Below, piece by piece: positions 17,222-24,717 of a stretch of DNA of 64,000 nucleotides. How positions within the stretch are numbered: position 1 is the stretch's first letter; every line of letters begins with the position of its first letter. This DNA comes from UBA11612 sp964475755 (GTDB taxonomy: Bacteria > Pseudomonadota > Alphaproteobacteria > Rhodospirillales > Rhodospirillaceae). The notes below the pieces were generated by a model. The model ran no database searches, was not told the DNA's origin, and was given only the letters and a program-made list of their open reading frames with translations. A program made the translations under genes and the position numbers. The stretch is taken from positions 1-64,000 of the forward strand of contig CAYYXR010000003.1 in assembly GCA_964475755.1 (NCBI GenBank), written 5' to 3'.

Positions 17222-18175
17222 CTACTCGCCCGCGATCCGTCCCATCTGAATGAATTTATCGCGGCGTCGGGCCCGCAGCTGCCCGCCGTCAACGCGCACC
17301 AATTGACCGAGGTGCATGTCGAGGGTCTCGCGCACGGCGGTGAAGATGCCTTCGCGCTGACGGTGCGCGCCGCCGATGGGCTCGGGGATGATGCCGTCGA
17401 TCACGCCGAGGCGCTCTAAGTCCTGGGCAGTGAGTTTCAAGGCTTCGGCCGCGGACTTGGCTTGATCACCGTCGCGCCACAGGATGGAGGCGCAACCTTC
17501 CGGCGAAATCACCGAATAAATGGCGTGCTCGAGCATGAGAACCACGTTGCCGGTGGCAAGGGCGATGGCCCCGCCCGATCCGCCTTCGCCGATGACCACG
17601 GAGACCAGTGGCACGCGCACCGCGAGGCAGCAGTCGATGCAGCGCGCGATGGCTTCGGCTTGGCCGCGTTCTTCGGCGCCGATGCCCGGGTAAGCGCCGG
17701 CGGTATCGACGAAGGTGATAATGGGAACGCGGAACTTATCTGCCAGTTCCATGAGGCGGCGCGCCTTGCGGTACCCTTCCGGGCGCGCCATGCCGAAATT
17801 GTGTTTGATGCGGGTTTCCGTATCGCGGCCCTTTTCAAGCCCGATCACCATGACCGAGCGGCCCTTGAAGCGGCCAAGTCCGCCAATGACCGCTTCGTCG
17901 TTGGCGTACAGGCGGTCGCCCGCGAGCGGCATAAAATCTTCGATCAGGGCTTTGATGTAGTCGACCGCATGAGGACGGCCCGGGTGGCGCGCGACCTGGG
18001 TTTTTTGCCACGGGGTGAGTTTGGCGTAGGCCGAGCGCAGGTCTTTATCGACCCGCGATTGAAGGCGGCCGACTTCCTCGGCGATATTCAGGCCGTCGGT
18101 GTCGGACAGATGCCGCAGTTCGGCGATCTTGCCTTCCAGTTCTGCGATCGGCTTTTCAAAGTCGAGAAAATGCAT
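17222..18175 (-). CDS. accA: Acetyl-CoA carboxylase carboxyltransferase subunit alpha
   Basis: 317 residues, normal length. The typical AccA opening (MHFLDFEKPIAELEGKIAEL), then HPGRPHAVDYIKALIEDF, the GIGAEERGQAEAIAR segment and GEGGSGGAIALATGN of the crotonase-like carboxyltransferase fold are all present. With AccD it moves the carboxyl from biotinyl-BCCP to acetyl-CoA, making malonyl-CoA for fatty-acid synthesis. accD is not in the window. Convergent with pgk. Confidence 0.97.
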   Translation of the reverse strand: MHFLDFEKPIAELEGKIAELRHLSDTDGLNIAEEVGRLQSRVDKDLRSAYAKLTPWQKTQVARHPGRPHAVDYIKALIEDFMPLAGDRLYANDEAVIGGLGRFKGRSVMVIGLEKGRDTETRIKHNFGMARPEGYRKARRLMELADKFRVPIITFVDTAGAYPGIGAEERGQAEAIARCIDCCLAVRVPLVSVVIGEGGSGGAIALATGNVVLMLEHAIYSVISPEGCASILWRDGDQAKSAAEALKLTAQDLERLGVIDGIIPEPIGGAHRQREGIFTAVRETLDMHLGQLVRVDGGQLRARRRDKFIQMGRIAGE

Positions 18176-18354
18176 GGTGCCGCGGCTTGGGTCCCGTTGT
18201 TCTACCGTGCGATTTCAGGTGCGTCCGTAAGCCTAACGCCCTTTTGCGGGGCGCATCAATGCCGATAGAAGATTAATAAGTCAACTCTATCAGTCACATA
18301 GCATACCTTATTTAGGTTGATTTCGGGCCAGTCTATACAATGGGTTGAAAGGGC

Positions 18355-19209
18355 CTAAGGCATTTCCCGCAGTCCTGCGGCCATTTCCTCATAAAAGGGC
18401 GTGTTTTCGGGGGTCAGCGCCCCCCAGCGCATGGCGAAGTCGATGATCACCAGATTGACGTTGAATTTAAAGCGGTCAGTGTCCCGGACAAGGTCCAGCA
18501 CGTCCGGCAGCGCCACGAGTTCAAAGCCACTGATTTCGCCGTCCGTATTGCGCGGCATCACGCCCTCCGGCATCTCGAGGTCGTAGCAAAATAACGTATC
18601 GTTGCGCAGTCCGTTGGCGGTCTCGAAACAGTAGGTAATGACGCTTGCAGATTTAGCGGTTCGTGCGAGATCGGGAGAAAGGCCGGCCTCTTCTTCCGCT
18701 TCCTTGAGAATATTTTCGGAAATCGAGAGACCGCCCGGCTGGCCGCCGGCGACCATGTTATCGAGTTTACCGAGTTCGACGATGCGGTCATCCGCACGCG
18801 TGCCGATCCAAAGATAAAGGCCGTCCGTTTTTACAACGTAGCCGTTCAGGTGCACACCATAGGCGCGCGCACCGAATGCGGGTACGAGCATGCGGTCCAT
18901 GAAAAGCGCCGGCGGATCGCTCCAGGCGTTGCGCACTGCGTACATCTCCCCGGTCCCTTTTCGGAAATTTCCGGTCGCCGCAAGGTCGGGCGCGATATTT
19001 TCAAGGGCCGCTGTGCGCGCCGGAACATCGGCAAGCTTCGGTGCCAGAGTGACGGTTTCGGCTGCGTGTACAAACACATGGGGAAACGCGCGCAGAAACT
19101 CGGCGCGTTGGGGCGTAATCCAGCCCAGTTGCGTGCCGTCCACTACAAACGGTAAGTACCGGGCAAGATCGCGGGCATTGCACCGTTTGATTTTTTCGTG
19201 AAAGCTCAT
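18355..19209 (-). CDS. DUF4743-type Nudix hydrolase
   Basis: 284 residues. An N-terminal DUF4743-like domain (about 1-120) is followed by a Nudix domain whose core, KEAEEEAGL near residues 169-177, keeps the EE of the metal-binding helix. The Nudix box deviates: the first Arg of REUxEE is Lys, and the expected Glu after the leading Gly is replaced in AGGQPGGLSISENIL. Relatives include eukaryotic thiamine-pyrophosphokinase-associated Nudix proteins and hydrolyse nucleoside-diphosphate-linked compounds; the substrate here is unknown. The ATG at 19209 has GCGAGG upstream; the longer reading to 19644 has no ribosome site. Divergent from the gene at 19366. Confidence 0.8.
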   Translation of the reverse strand: MSFHEKIKRCNARDLARYLPFVVDGTQLGWITPQRAEFLRAFPHVFVHAAETVTLAPKLADVPARTAALENIAPDLAATGNFRKGTGEMYAVRNAWSDPPALFMDRMLVPAFGARAYGVHLNGYVVKTDGLYLWIGTRADDRIVELGKLDNMVAGGQPGGLSISENILKEAEEEAGLSPDLARTAKSASVITYCFETANGLRNDTLFCYDLEMPEGVMPRNTDGEISGFELVALPDVLDLVRDTDRFKFNVNLVIIDFAMRWGALTPENTPFYEEMAAGLREMP

Positions 19210-19365
19210 CGGACCTCGCGCGTGTGCGCCACAACGTCCATGGACGGGCGGACTCCGGCCACATACAATTGGTGCGGACAGACTATTCCCTGGCAGGTGT
19301 GTCGTACCGCCGGTCAAGGTGGGGCACAAGACCTGTCGAGCGCAGGCTCCGGAAAAGGCCGACCC

Positions 19366-20250
19366 GTGAACACAGACCGCATACCGTTTGTAATTGCCGT
19401 CACCGTAACCACGATTTGGGTGGTGATGGTCGGCGCGTATTTCAGGAACATCGGATGGGATGGGTTTTTGGCGCTGTCGCCCGCTGAATTGGCCGTGGTG
19501 ATGGCCGGGGCCGGCGGGCCGCTGGCCGCTCTTTGGCTCTTTATCGCCATTCTTGAGCAACGCAGAGGTGTTGCGCAGCTGGTGATCCGTCTCGTCGAGA
19601 TGACGGCGCAAAGCCGGCAGAGTGTTCAGCAGGCCGAGGGTCAAACCCGGGCGCTTTTGGAATTACAGGCGCAGGCCGCGCGCGTGCAGCTTGCTGAAAC
19701 GCGCAAGCTCGTTCTTCAGGATCTCGCTTCGAATGCGGCGACTTTGGCGGAGAGGCTCGGCGTTCTGAATCGCGCGGACATCGACACGGCGTGGACGCGC
19801 TTCGGCTCGGGAGACATCCACGTTTTTGTGCAGTCCTTTTTGAACTTCTCCGCGTCTCATCCGGACATTTCCGAGCGCATGGCCGAAGCCGTGAGCCGGG
19901 ATAGCGTTGCGCGCACCGCGCTCTCGAATTTCGTGCGCCGCTACGATCGCATGACGTCTTCCACGGACGACAGAACGCTATTGGAAATTCTTGATGAAGG
20001 CGCGTTGGGCCGTGGATACCGCTTGTTCTTAAAGGCCGACGATCTCGCCAACATCGCGTCCAATCAAAAACCAAGACAACAGAATGCCGAGGCGTCCGCG
20101 CAGCCGCAAAAAGCGCCTGTGGGTCCGGCTGCTCAGGCAAAAATGAGCGAGGACCTGTTTGACAGGGACGACGTGGAAGCGATGCGCCGCTTGGCAGATG
20201 TTTCGGACCGTTTGGATGAGTCCGCGCAGCCCGGGCCAAACAGGACCTAA
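19366..20250 (+). CDS. Membrane-anchored coiled-coil protein, unknown function
   Basis: 294 residues from a GTG preceded by GGAAAAGGCC. Two hydrophobic helices (IPFVIAVTVTTIWVVMVGAY and LAVVMAGAGGPLAALWLFIA) lie at the N-terminus. A helical stretch rich in Gln and Glu follows, likely a coiled coil (about 85-130), then a mixed domain with NFVRRYDRM, and a low-complexity tail. Similar proteins are seen as hypothetical inner-membrane proteins in alphaproteobacteria. The stop shares one base with the next gene's ATG, so the two are translationally linked. Confidence 0.7.
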   Translation: MNTDRIPFVIAVTVTTIWVVMVGAYFRNIGWDGFLALSPAELAVVMAGAGGPLAALWLFIAILEQRRGVAQLVIRLVEMTAQSRQSVQQAEGQTRALLELQAQAARVQLAETRKLVLQDLASNAATLAERLGVLNRADIDTAWTRFGSGDIHVFVQSFLNFSASHPDISERMAEAVSRDSVARTALSNFVRRYDRMTSSTDDRTLLEILDEGALGRGYRLFLKADDLANIASNQKPRQQNAEASAQPQKAPVGPAAQAKMSEDLFDRDDVEAMRRLADVSDRLDESAQPGPNRT

Positions 20251-20687
20251 TGTCCGGCTGGTCTCTTAAGGGACTGTTTGGCGGCAAGCCCGCCAAAAAG
20301 AAATCCGCGCAAACCGCCGCGTCAAAAAAACCTTCGAAGACTTATCTAAGCGGCGGTGAAAATCGCGAGGCACTGATCGAAGAGGCGATGAAGGTCTATC
20401 GGGAGCGCCGCGCGGAAGCCTATGGATTGCTGGATCATACCCTTCGCGAAATGCGAAAGAAGCCGCCGAAGACGGTAAGCGAGCAGGACCAACTCGTGCG
20501 CTTGCTGGAATTGCGCCGGGCCACTGTCGCCATGAAAAGCCTCATGTCCCACGACCTCAAACGCTATCTTGTATTGCCCGGAGTCCGCGGGCTTTTGGAG
20601 GGGGACGGCGCAAACCGCCAGGTTTCCAAGGGTTCAAGCCGGCAAGAGAAACGAAAACCGGCCCGGAATGCAGTCGCAAAGCGTTGA
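20250..20687 (+). CDS. Small basic protein, unknown function
   Basis: 145 residues. A Lys/Ala-rich N-terminus (GGKPAKKKSAQTAASKKPSK) is followed by a helical middle (EALIEEAMKVYRERRAEAYGLLDH and LVRLLELRRATVAMKSLMSH) and a basic tail. No recognised domain. The start codon overlaps the preceding stop (TAATG), which suggests coupling to the membrane protein upstream. Possibly a nucleic-acid or protein-binding partner, but this is only composition-based. Confidence 0.65.
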   Translation: MSGWSLKGLFGGKPAKKKSAQTAASKKPSKTYLSGGENREALIEEAMKVYRERRAEAYGLLDHTLREMRKKPPKTVSEQDQLVRLLELRRATVAMKSLMSHDLKRYLVLPGVRGLLEGDGANRQVSKGSSRQEKRKPARNAVAKR

Positions 20688-20729
20688 AATAAGGGCGTTT
20701 TTCAAGGGCGTTGGGGTCTGGTTTTGGCC

Positions 20730-20758
20730 TTGACCCCTTCTAGGGCAGCAGGTAAAAC
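20730..20758 (+). promoter_or_regulatory. Probable housekeeping promoter of rpmB
   Basis: TTGACC (20730-20735), a 17-base spacer and TAAAAC (20753-20758) form a reasonable sigma-70-type pair 58 bases before the rpmB ATG. The spacing is ideal and the -10 fairly weak. Confidence 0.5.
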
Positions 20759-20815
20759 GCCGGACTTCGCGGGCTGGCGCAGGGCGCCGCCCTCCTGAGA
20801 CGGAAGGAATTTGCT

Positions 20816-21109
20816 ATGGCGCGCCGTTGTGCAGCCACCGGCCGGGGTGTTCAGACCGGTAATAACGTGAGCCACGCTAATAATAAGACCCGCCGCCGGT
20901 TCTTGCCTAACCTGCATCAGGTCTCGCTCATTTCCGAAGTTCTGCGTGAAAAAGTGCGTATGAAGGTCACGACAACTGGCCTGCGTACCATTGAAAAGCG
21001 CGGGGGCATTGATGCCTTTCTGCTTTCAACGCCGAACGCCAAACTCGAGCCCGTCGCTCTGAAGTTGAAGCGCCGAATCAAGAAGGCCCAGTCCAACAAG
21101 GCCGCTTAA
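20816..21109 (+). CDS. rpmB: 50S ribosomal protein L28
   Basis: 97 residues, the longer alphaproteobacterial form. The N-terminus MARRCAATGRGVQTGNNVSH is the standard L28 start, followed by NNKTRRRFLPNLHQVSL and the conserved STTGLRTIEKRGG-type segment (here TTTGLRTIEKRGG). It is a structural protein of the large ribosomal subunit. GGAAGGAA precedes the ATG, a promoter lies at 20730-20758 and a terminator follows at 21133, so it is probably a monocistronic gene. Confidence 0.97.
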   Translation: MARRCAATGRGVQTGNNVSHANNKTRRRFLPNLHQVSLISEVLREKVRMKVTTTGLRTIEKRGGIDAFLLSTPNAKLEPVALKLKRRIKKAQSNKAA

Positions 21110-21132
21110 AGCCCCTTCCGAGATTTAGGATC

Positions 21133-21157
21133 AGCCCGCCGAATGGCGGGCTTTTTC
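21133..21157 (+). terminator. Intrinsic terminator of rpmB
   Basis: AGCCCGCC-GAAT-GGCGGGCT: an 8-base stem, a stable tetraloop and five T, 23 bases after the rpmB stop. Confidence 0.9.
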
Positions 21158-21284
21158 GTGCGTGAAGGTGTGGCTGGAAGTCCACACCGGCGGCGATTCG
21201 TCTTTGTAACCACCACCTTAAGGCGGGTTTGGTCCGAAATTGGTCGCAATCCGGGCGTTTCGAGCATATTTTAACAATTGGGTT

Positions 21285-21301
21285 TGACCCAGGGAGGGTC
21301 A
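21285..21301. promoter_or_regulatory. Inverted repeat upstream of the TonB-dependent receptor
   Basis: TGACCC-AGGGA-GGGTCA, perfect six-base arms with a five-base centre, 73 bases before the receptor start. The size and position suit an operator, but no known regulator consensus was recognised. Confidence 0.35.
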
Positions 21302-21374
21302 TGGAGGTTACAGGCGGCGTTTAGACTCGTCGGTCTGTCACCCGAAAATGTGAAAGCAGAAACGGGAGGGTTTC

Positions 21375-23807
21375 ATGTCTGCTCGTTATAGCCGCAAGGC
21401 CGCGCTTCTTTGCTCCTCAACATTCGCCGCTTCGATGGCGGTCACCGCCGTCAGTCCAGCCTTGGGTCAGGACGTGATCGAAGAAATCATCGTCACCGCA
21501 CAGTCGCGCGAACAAAGCCTACAGGAAACTCCCATATCTGTTACCGCCATTGCCGGAACAAAGCTGCAAGACGACAACATCCAAAAAGTTGAGGATCTTC
21601 AGTTCTCGGTGCCGAACTTCACCATGACCGAAACCGGCATCAGCACCAACATTTTCATTCGCGGTATCGGCTCGGGGATCAATCAGGCCTTCGAACAGTC
21701 CGTGGGGTATTACGTTGACGGCGTGCACTACCCGCGTGCGCAACAAGCGCGCATGCCGTTTCTTGATCTTGAACGTGTGGAAGTGTTGCGCGGCCCGCAG
21801 CTGATATTGTTCGGCAAGAACTCGGTGGCCGGCGCGCTGAACATCACGACGGCGAAGCCGACCGATACGTTCGAAGGATATCTGACGACGACGTATGAAT
21901 TCGGTGAAGAGGAGATCATCACCGAAGGCGCCGTGAATATTCCGCTGACCGACCGCTTCCGCAGCCGCATCGCCGCGCGCTATCGGGATATGGACGGCTA
22001 CGTTACCAATTTGACGTTGAACCGCAACGAGCCGCAACGCGAGGATTTCACCGTGCGCGGCACATTTGAATTGGATGCCACCGACGACATCACGGCGAGC
22101 CTGAAGGCCGAATACAGTGATTTCGATGTGCTCGGCCGCCAAATCGAAACCTTGAATGAGACCCCGGCGACTGTCGGACCATTCACGGGCCTGACGTATG
22201 CGCAGTTGCTCGTCGGTGCGTTCGGCGCTGATCCGGGTGCACTCAACAACACGCTGGACCGGCAGCGCAGTTCCAACGGTGATTACAGCAATAATAAACA
22301 GCAGACATATGTGCTGAACGTGGACTGGAACATCGGCGATTTTGAATTGCGGTCGATTTCCGCCTACTCGAAACTGAAATACGATGAGCTTTGCGATTGC
22401 GACTATACCGGCGGCAATGTCTTTTTTGCCGGTCTGCAGGAAGATTATGATCAGTTCAGCCAAGAGCTGCGTTTAACCTCGCCGATCAACAAACTCTACG
22501 ACTTTGTTGCCGGCGCCTATTTCCAGACCAGCGATCATGACTACGCCGACCAGATCGTCGTGCAGCCGACTTCTATTCTTGTGCCGGCGGTCAACGCGCA
22601 GTCGCCGGGTGCGGGCAGCCTGTTGTCCGGCACGCAAGCCGCACGCACGGCAAATGTGGACGCCGACGTTTATTCCGCCTTTGCGCAGGTTAACGTTCGC
22701 CCGTTCGATCAGTTCGAGATTCAGGTCGGCGGCCGGCTGAGCCATGAAAAGAAGACCGGCGTACGCACACTTACAATTCAAGCGGAAGGCGGCGGCGCAT
22801 TGCCGGCAGCGCAAATTGCCGCGCCGACCGTGTACGCGGGATTGTTCGGAATCACTTCGACCAATCTTGCCGCCTTGGGCCCGACGGGCGCCTTCCTGAT
22901 TTCGCAGCTCGGCGAACTTCCGGTTTCCGCGACGCGCAAGGAAACCCGCTTCTCGCCGGACATCAAGCTGGTCTATGAGCCCAACTCGGACTTGCTGCTC
23001 TACGCCAGCTGGGCGCGCGGCTATAAGAGTGGCGGCTTCGACTTCCGCGCCAACAACAAAGGCGTGTCGGCAACCATGTTGGACTCTTTCGTGTTTGACG
23101 ATGAGCAGGCCAACAATTACGAAATCGGCGCGAAGACGACCGTGCTGGGTGGCCGGGCGGAATTCAATATCACCGGCTTCTATACGGATTTCGACGATCT
23201 GCAGATTTCCATCTTCGACGGTACGCTCGGCTTTAACGTCGGCAATGCCGCTAGTGCGGAAGTGATGGGACTTGAGCTCGACACCCGTTGGCAGTTGAAC
23301 GAATACCTTTCGGTGTCCGGCAGCCTCGCTTTCACGGATTTCGAGTTCAAAGACTTCCAGAACGGTCAGTGTTATTTCGGCCAAGCACCAAATGTGGATC
23401 TCGATGGCGATATGGTGCCCGATCTTTGCGATTACACCGGCAACACCAACCAGTTGGTTTCGGATATTCAGGGAACGTTTGCCATTAATGTTTACTATCC
23501 GATCATGGACGGCTATCGGGTGGACGGAACCTTCGACATGTTCTTTACGTCCAAATACCACGCCTCGAACACATTCGATCCGGACCTGATCCAGGGCGGG
23601 TATGCGACGCTGAACACACGTATCGGCGTCGGCCCGGACAACGGGATGTGGCAAGTTGCGTTTGTCGGGAAAAACCTGACGAACAGGCGCTTCATCCAAT
23701 TCGGTGGAGATACGCCGCTGTCGGGCCCGACCTTCGGCATGAATTCAGACTATGCCTTCGCCGACCGTGGGCGGACCCTGGGCATTCAGGCGCGGGTCAA
23801 CTTCTAG
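21375..23807 (+). CDS. TonB-dependent outer-membrane receptor
   Basis: 810 residues, complete. A signal peptide (about 1-33) is followed by a TonB-box region EEIIVTAQSREQSLQETPIS, a plug domain with FIRGIGSGINQAFEQSVGYY and VEVLRGPQLILFGKNSVAGA, then a beta-barrel ending in the aromatic terminus TLGIQARVNF. Transports a scarce ligand through the outer membrane with energy from TonB; the ligand cannot be told from sequence (this sub-type is often expanded in bacteria using hydrophobic or polymeric substrates). GGGAGGGTTTC precedes the ATG, a palindrome lies upstream and a strong terminator follows. The truncated receptor at 46.8 kb is related. Confidence 0.92.
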   Translation: MSARYSRKAALLCSSTFAASMAVTAVSPALGQDVIEEIIVTAQSREQSLQETPISVTAIAGTKLQDDNIQKVEDLQFSVPNFTMTETGISTNIFIRGIGSGINQAFEQSVGYYVDGVHYPRAQQARMPFLDLERVEVLRGPQLILFGKNSVAGALNITTAKPTDTFEGYLTTTYEFGEEEIITEGAVNIPLTDRFRSRIAARYRDMDGYVTNLTLNRNEPQREDFTVRGTFELDATDDITASLKAEYSDFDVLGRQIETLNETPATVGPFTGLTYAQLLVGAFGADPGALNNTLDRQRSSNGDYSNNKQQTYVLNVDWNIGDFELRSISAYSKLKYDELCDCDYTGGNVFFAGLQEDYDQFSQELRLTSPINKLYDFVAGAYFQTSDHDYADQIVVQPTSILVPAVNAQSPGAGSLLSGTQAARTANVDADVYSAFAQVNVRPFDQFEIQVGGRLSHEKKTGVRTLTIQAEGGGALPAAQIAAPTVYAGLFGITSTNLAALGPTGAFLISQLGELPVSATRKETRFSPDIKLVYEPNSDLLLYASWARGYKSGGFDFRANNKGVSATMLDSFVFDDEQANNYEIGAKTTVLGGRAEFNITGFYTDFDDLQISIFDGTLGFNVGNAASAEVMGLELDTRWQLNEYLSVSGSLAFTDFEFKDFQNGQCYFGQAPNVDLDGDMVPDLCDYTGNTNQLVSDIQGTFAINVYYPIMDGYRVDGTFDMFFTSKYHASNTFDPDLIQGGYATLNTRIGVGPDNGMWQVAFVGKNLTNRRFIQFGGDTPLSGPTFGMNSDYAFADRGRTLGIQARVNF

Positions 23808-23829
23808 TTTAACCTCGTATGTTCAAGTC

Positions 23830-23867
23830 AACGCCGCGATGGCTTTTGCCGTCGCGGCGTTTTCTTT
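23830..23867 (+). terminator. Intrinsic terminator of the TonB-dependent receptor gene
   Basis: AACGCCGCGATGGC-TTTT-GCCGTCGCGGCGTT, a 14-base stem with one G-T wobble, followed by TTCTTTT, 22 bases after the receptor stop. Confidence 0.9.
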
Positions 23868-23985
23868 TGCGCGTCGGTAAACAGATAGGTCTAAATTTCC
23901 TTCTCGAACGGCGATGCCCGGCGTATTAAAACATAGTTGTTGCGAGTCAAATATTACGTCCAACAGCACTCAGCGCGGCACTTTG

Positions 23986-24199
23986 ATGCAAGCTTCTACC
24001 AAAACTCTGGCAGAAATTCGCTCGGACGTTTGCGATTCAACGTTAATCGTCATGCTGGGATTTGCGGTGCCCGCCGTGGGGGCCAGTCTATTGCGCATCA
24101 TCGAGCAGGGCTGGCTGCCCGTTATGGCATTGCACATCGCTCTGGTGGTGGTGTTGGTGTTCGTAACTGCGTGCCGGAAATCCCTTCCGTATACGGTGC
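23986..24199 (+). CDS. N-terminal fragment of a membrane protein, cut by the assembly gap
   Basis: 71 residues before the N run. Two hydrophobic segments (STLIVMLGFAVPAVGASLL and LPVMALHIALVVVLVFVTA) end in CRKSLPYTV. The pattern resembles the multi-helix N-terminus of sensor histidine kinases or related signalling proteins, but the decisive part is missing. The ATG at 23986 has no obvious ribosome site. It cannot be the same gene as the LysR segment to the right. Confidence 0.55.
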
Positions 24200-24299
24200 N
24201 NNNNNNNNNNNNNNNNNNNNNNNNNNNNNNNNNNNNNNNNNNNNNNNNNNNNNNNNNNNNNNNNNNNNNNNNNNNNNNNNNNNNNNNNNNNNNNNNNNN
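24200..24299. other. Assembly gap (100 N)
   Basis: Exactly 100 N, the usual placeholder for a gap of unknown size. The eight bases before it (TACGGTGC) are identical to the eight bases after it. The flanking coding fragments belong to unrelated families. Confidence 0.98.
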
Positions 24300-24707
24300 T
24301 ACGGTGCACACAGCTATTTCGCGCGTCACGGCAAACCGGAGCGCATTTCTCAGCTCAAGGAGCACTTCTTGGTGGGTTTCGACGAAACCATGGCGCTCAA
24401 TAATCCCGCCGTGCAGCGCCTTGAAACATATTTTGAACGCGAGCGCATCATTCATCGCTCGTCCAGCTTCAACGGTCAGCTGACGGCAACTCAATCGGGA
24501 ATTGGCCTGGGCGTTCATGATTGTTTTCTGGCCGATCCTGTTCCCGAGTTGGTGCGCATTTTCCCGCGGGAGTTCGACCATCGGCTCGAGACTTGGCTGG
24601 TGACCCACAGCGACATGCGGCGTAGCGCCCGCATTCGTGCGGTGTACGATTTCATCGCCGATGCATTTGCTGCGGACCGCAAGGTGCTTCAGGGCAAAGC
24701 GGCGTAG
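24300..24707 (+). CDS. LysR-type regulator, C-terminal part only
   Basis: 135 residues after the gap. The segment reads as the second half of a LysR-type effector-binding domain: YGAHSYFARHGKPERISQL, then LKEHFLVGFDE, SFNGQLTATQSGIGLGVHD and the tail WLVTHSDMRRSARIRAVYDF. The DNA-binding half lies in the gap or is absent. Its target cannot be deduced; the usual divergent neighbour is hidden by the gap. Convergent with cobT, ten bases away. Confidence 0.8.
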   Translation, partial: YGAHSYFARHGKPERISQLKEHFLVGFDETMALNNPAVQRLETYFERERIIHRSSSFNGQLTATQSGIGLGVHDCFLADPVPELVRIFPREFDHRLETWLVTHSDMRRSARIRAVYDFIADAFAADRKVLQGKAA

Positions 24708-24717
24708 GCTGGAATTC

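Noticed and set aside
22473..23699. Open frame of about 408 codons on the minus strand inside the TonB receptor
   Set aside because: Shadow of a real gene with a clear signal, plug and barrel; the product is rich in odd residues and has no domain.
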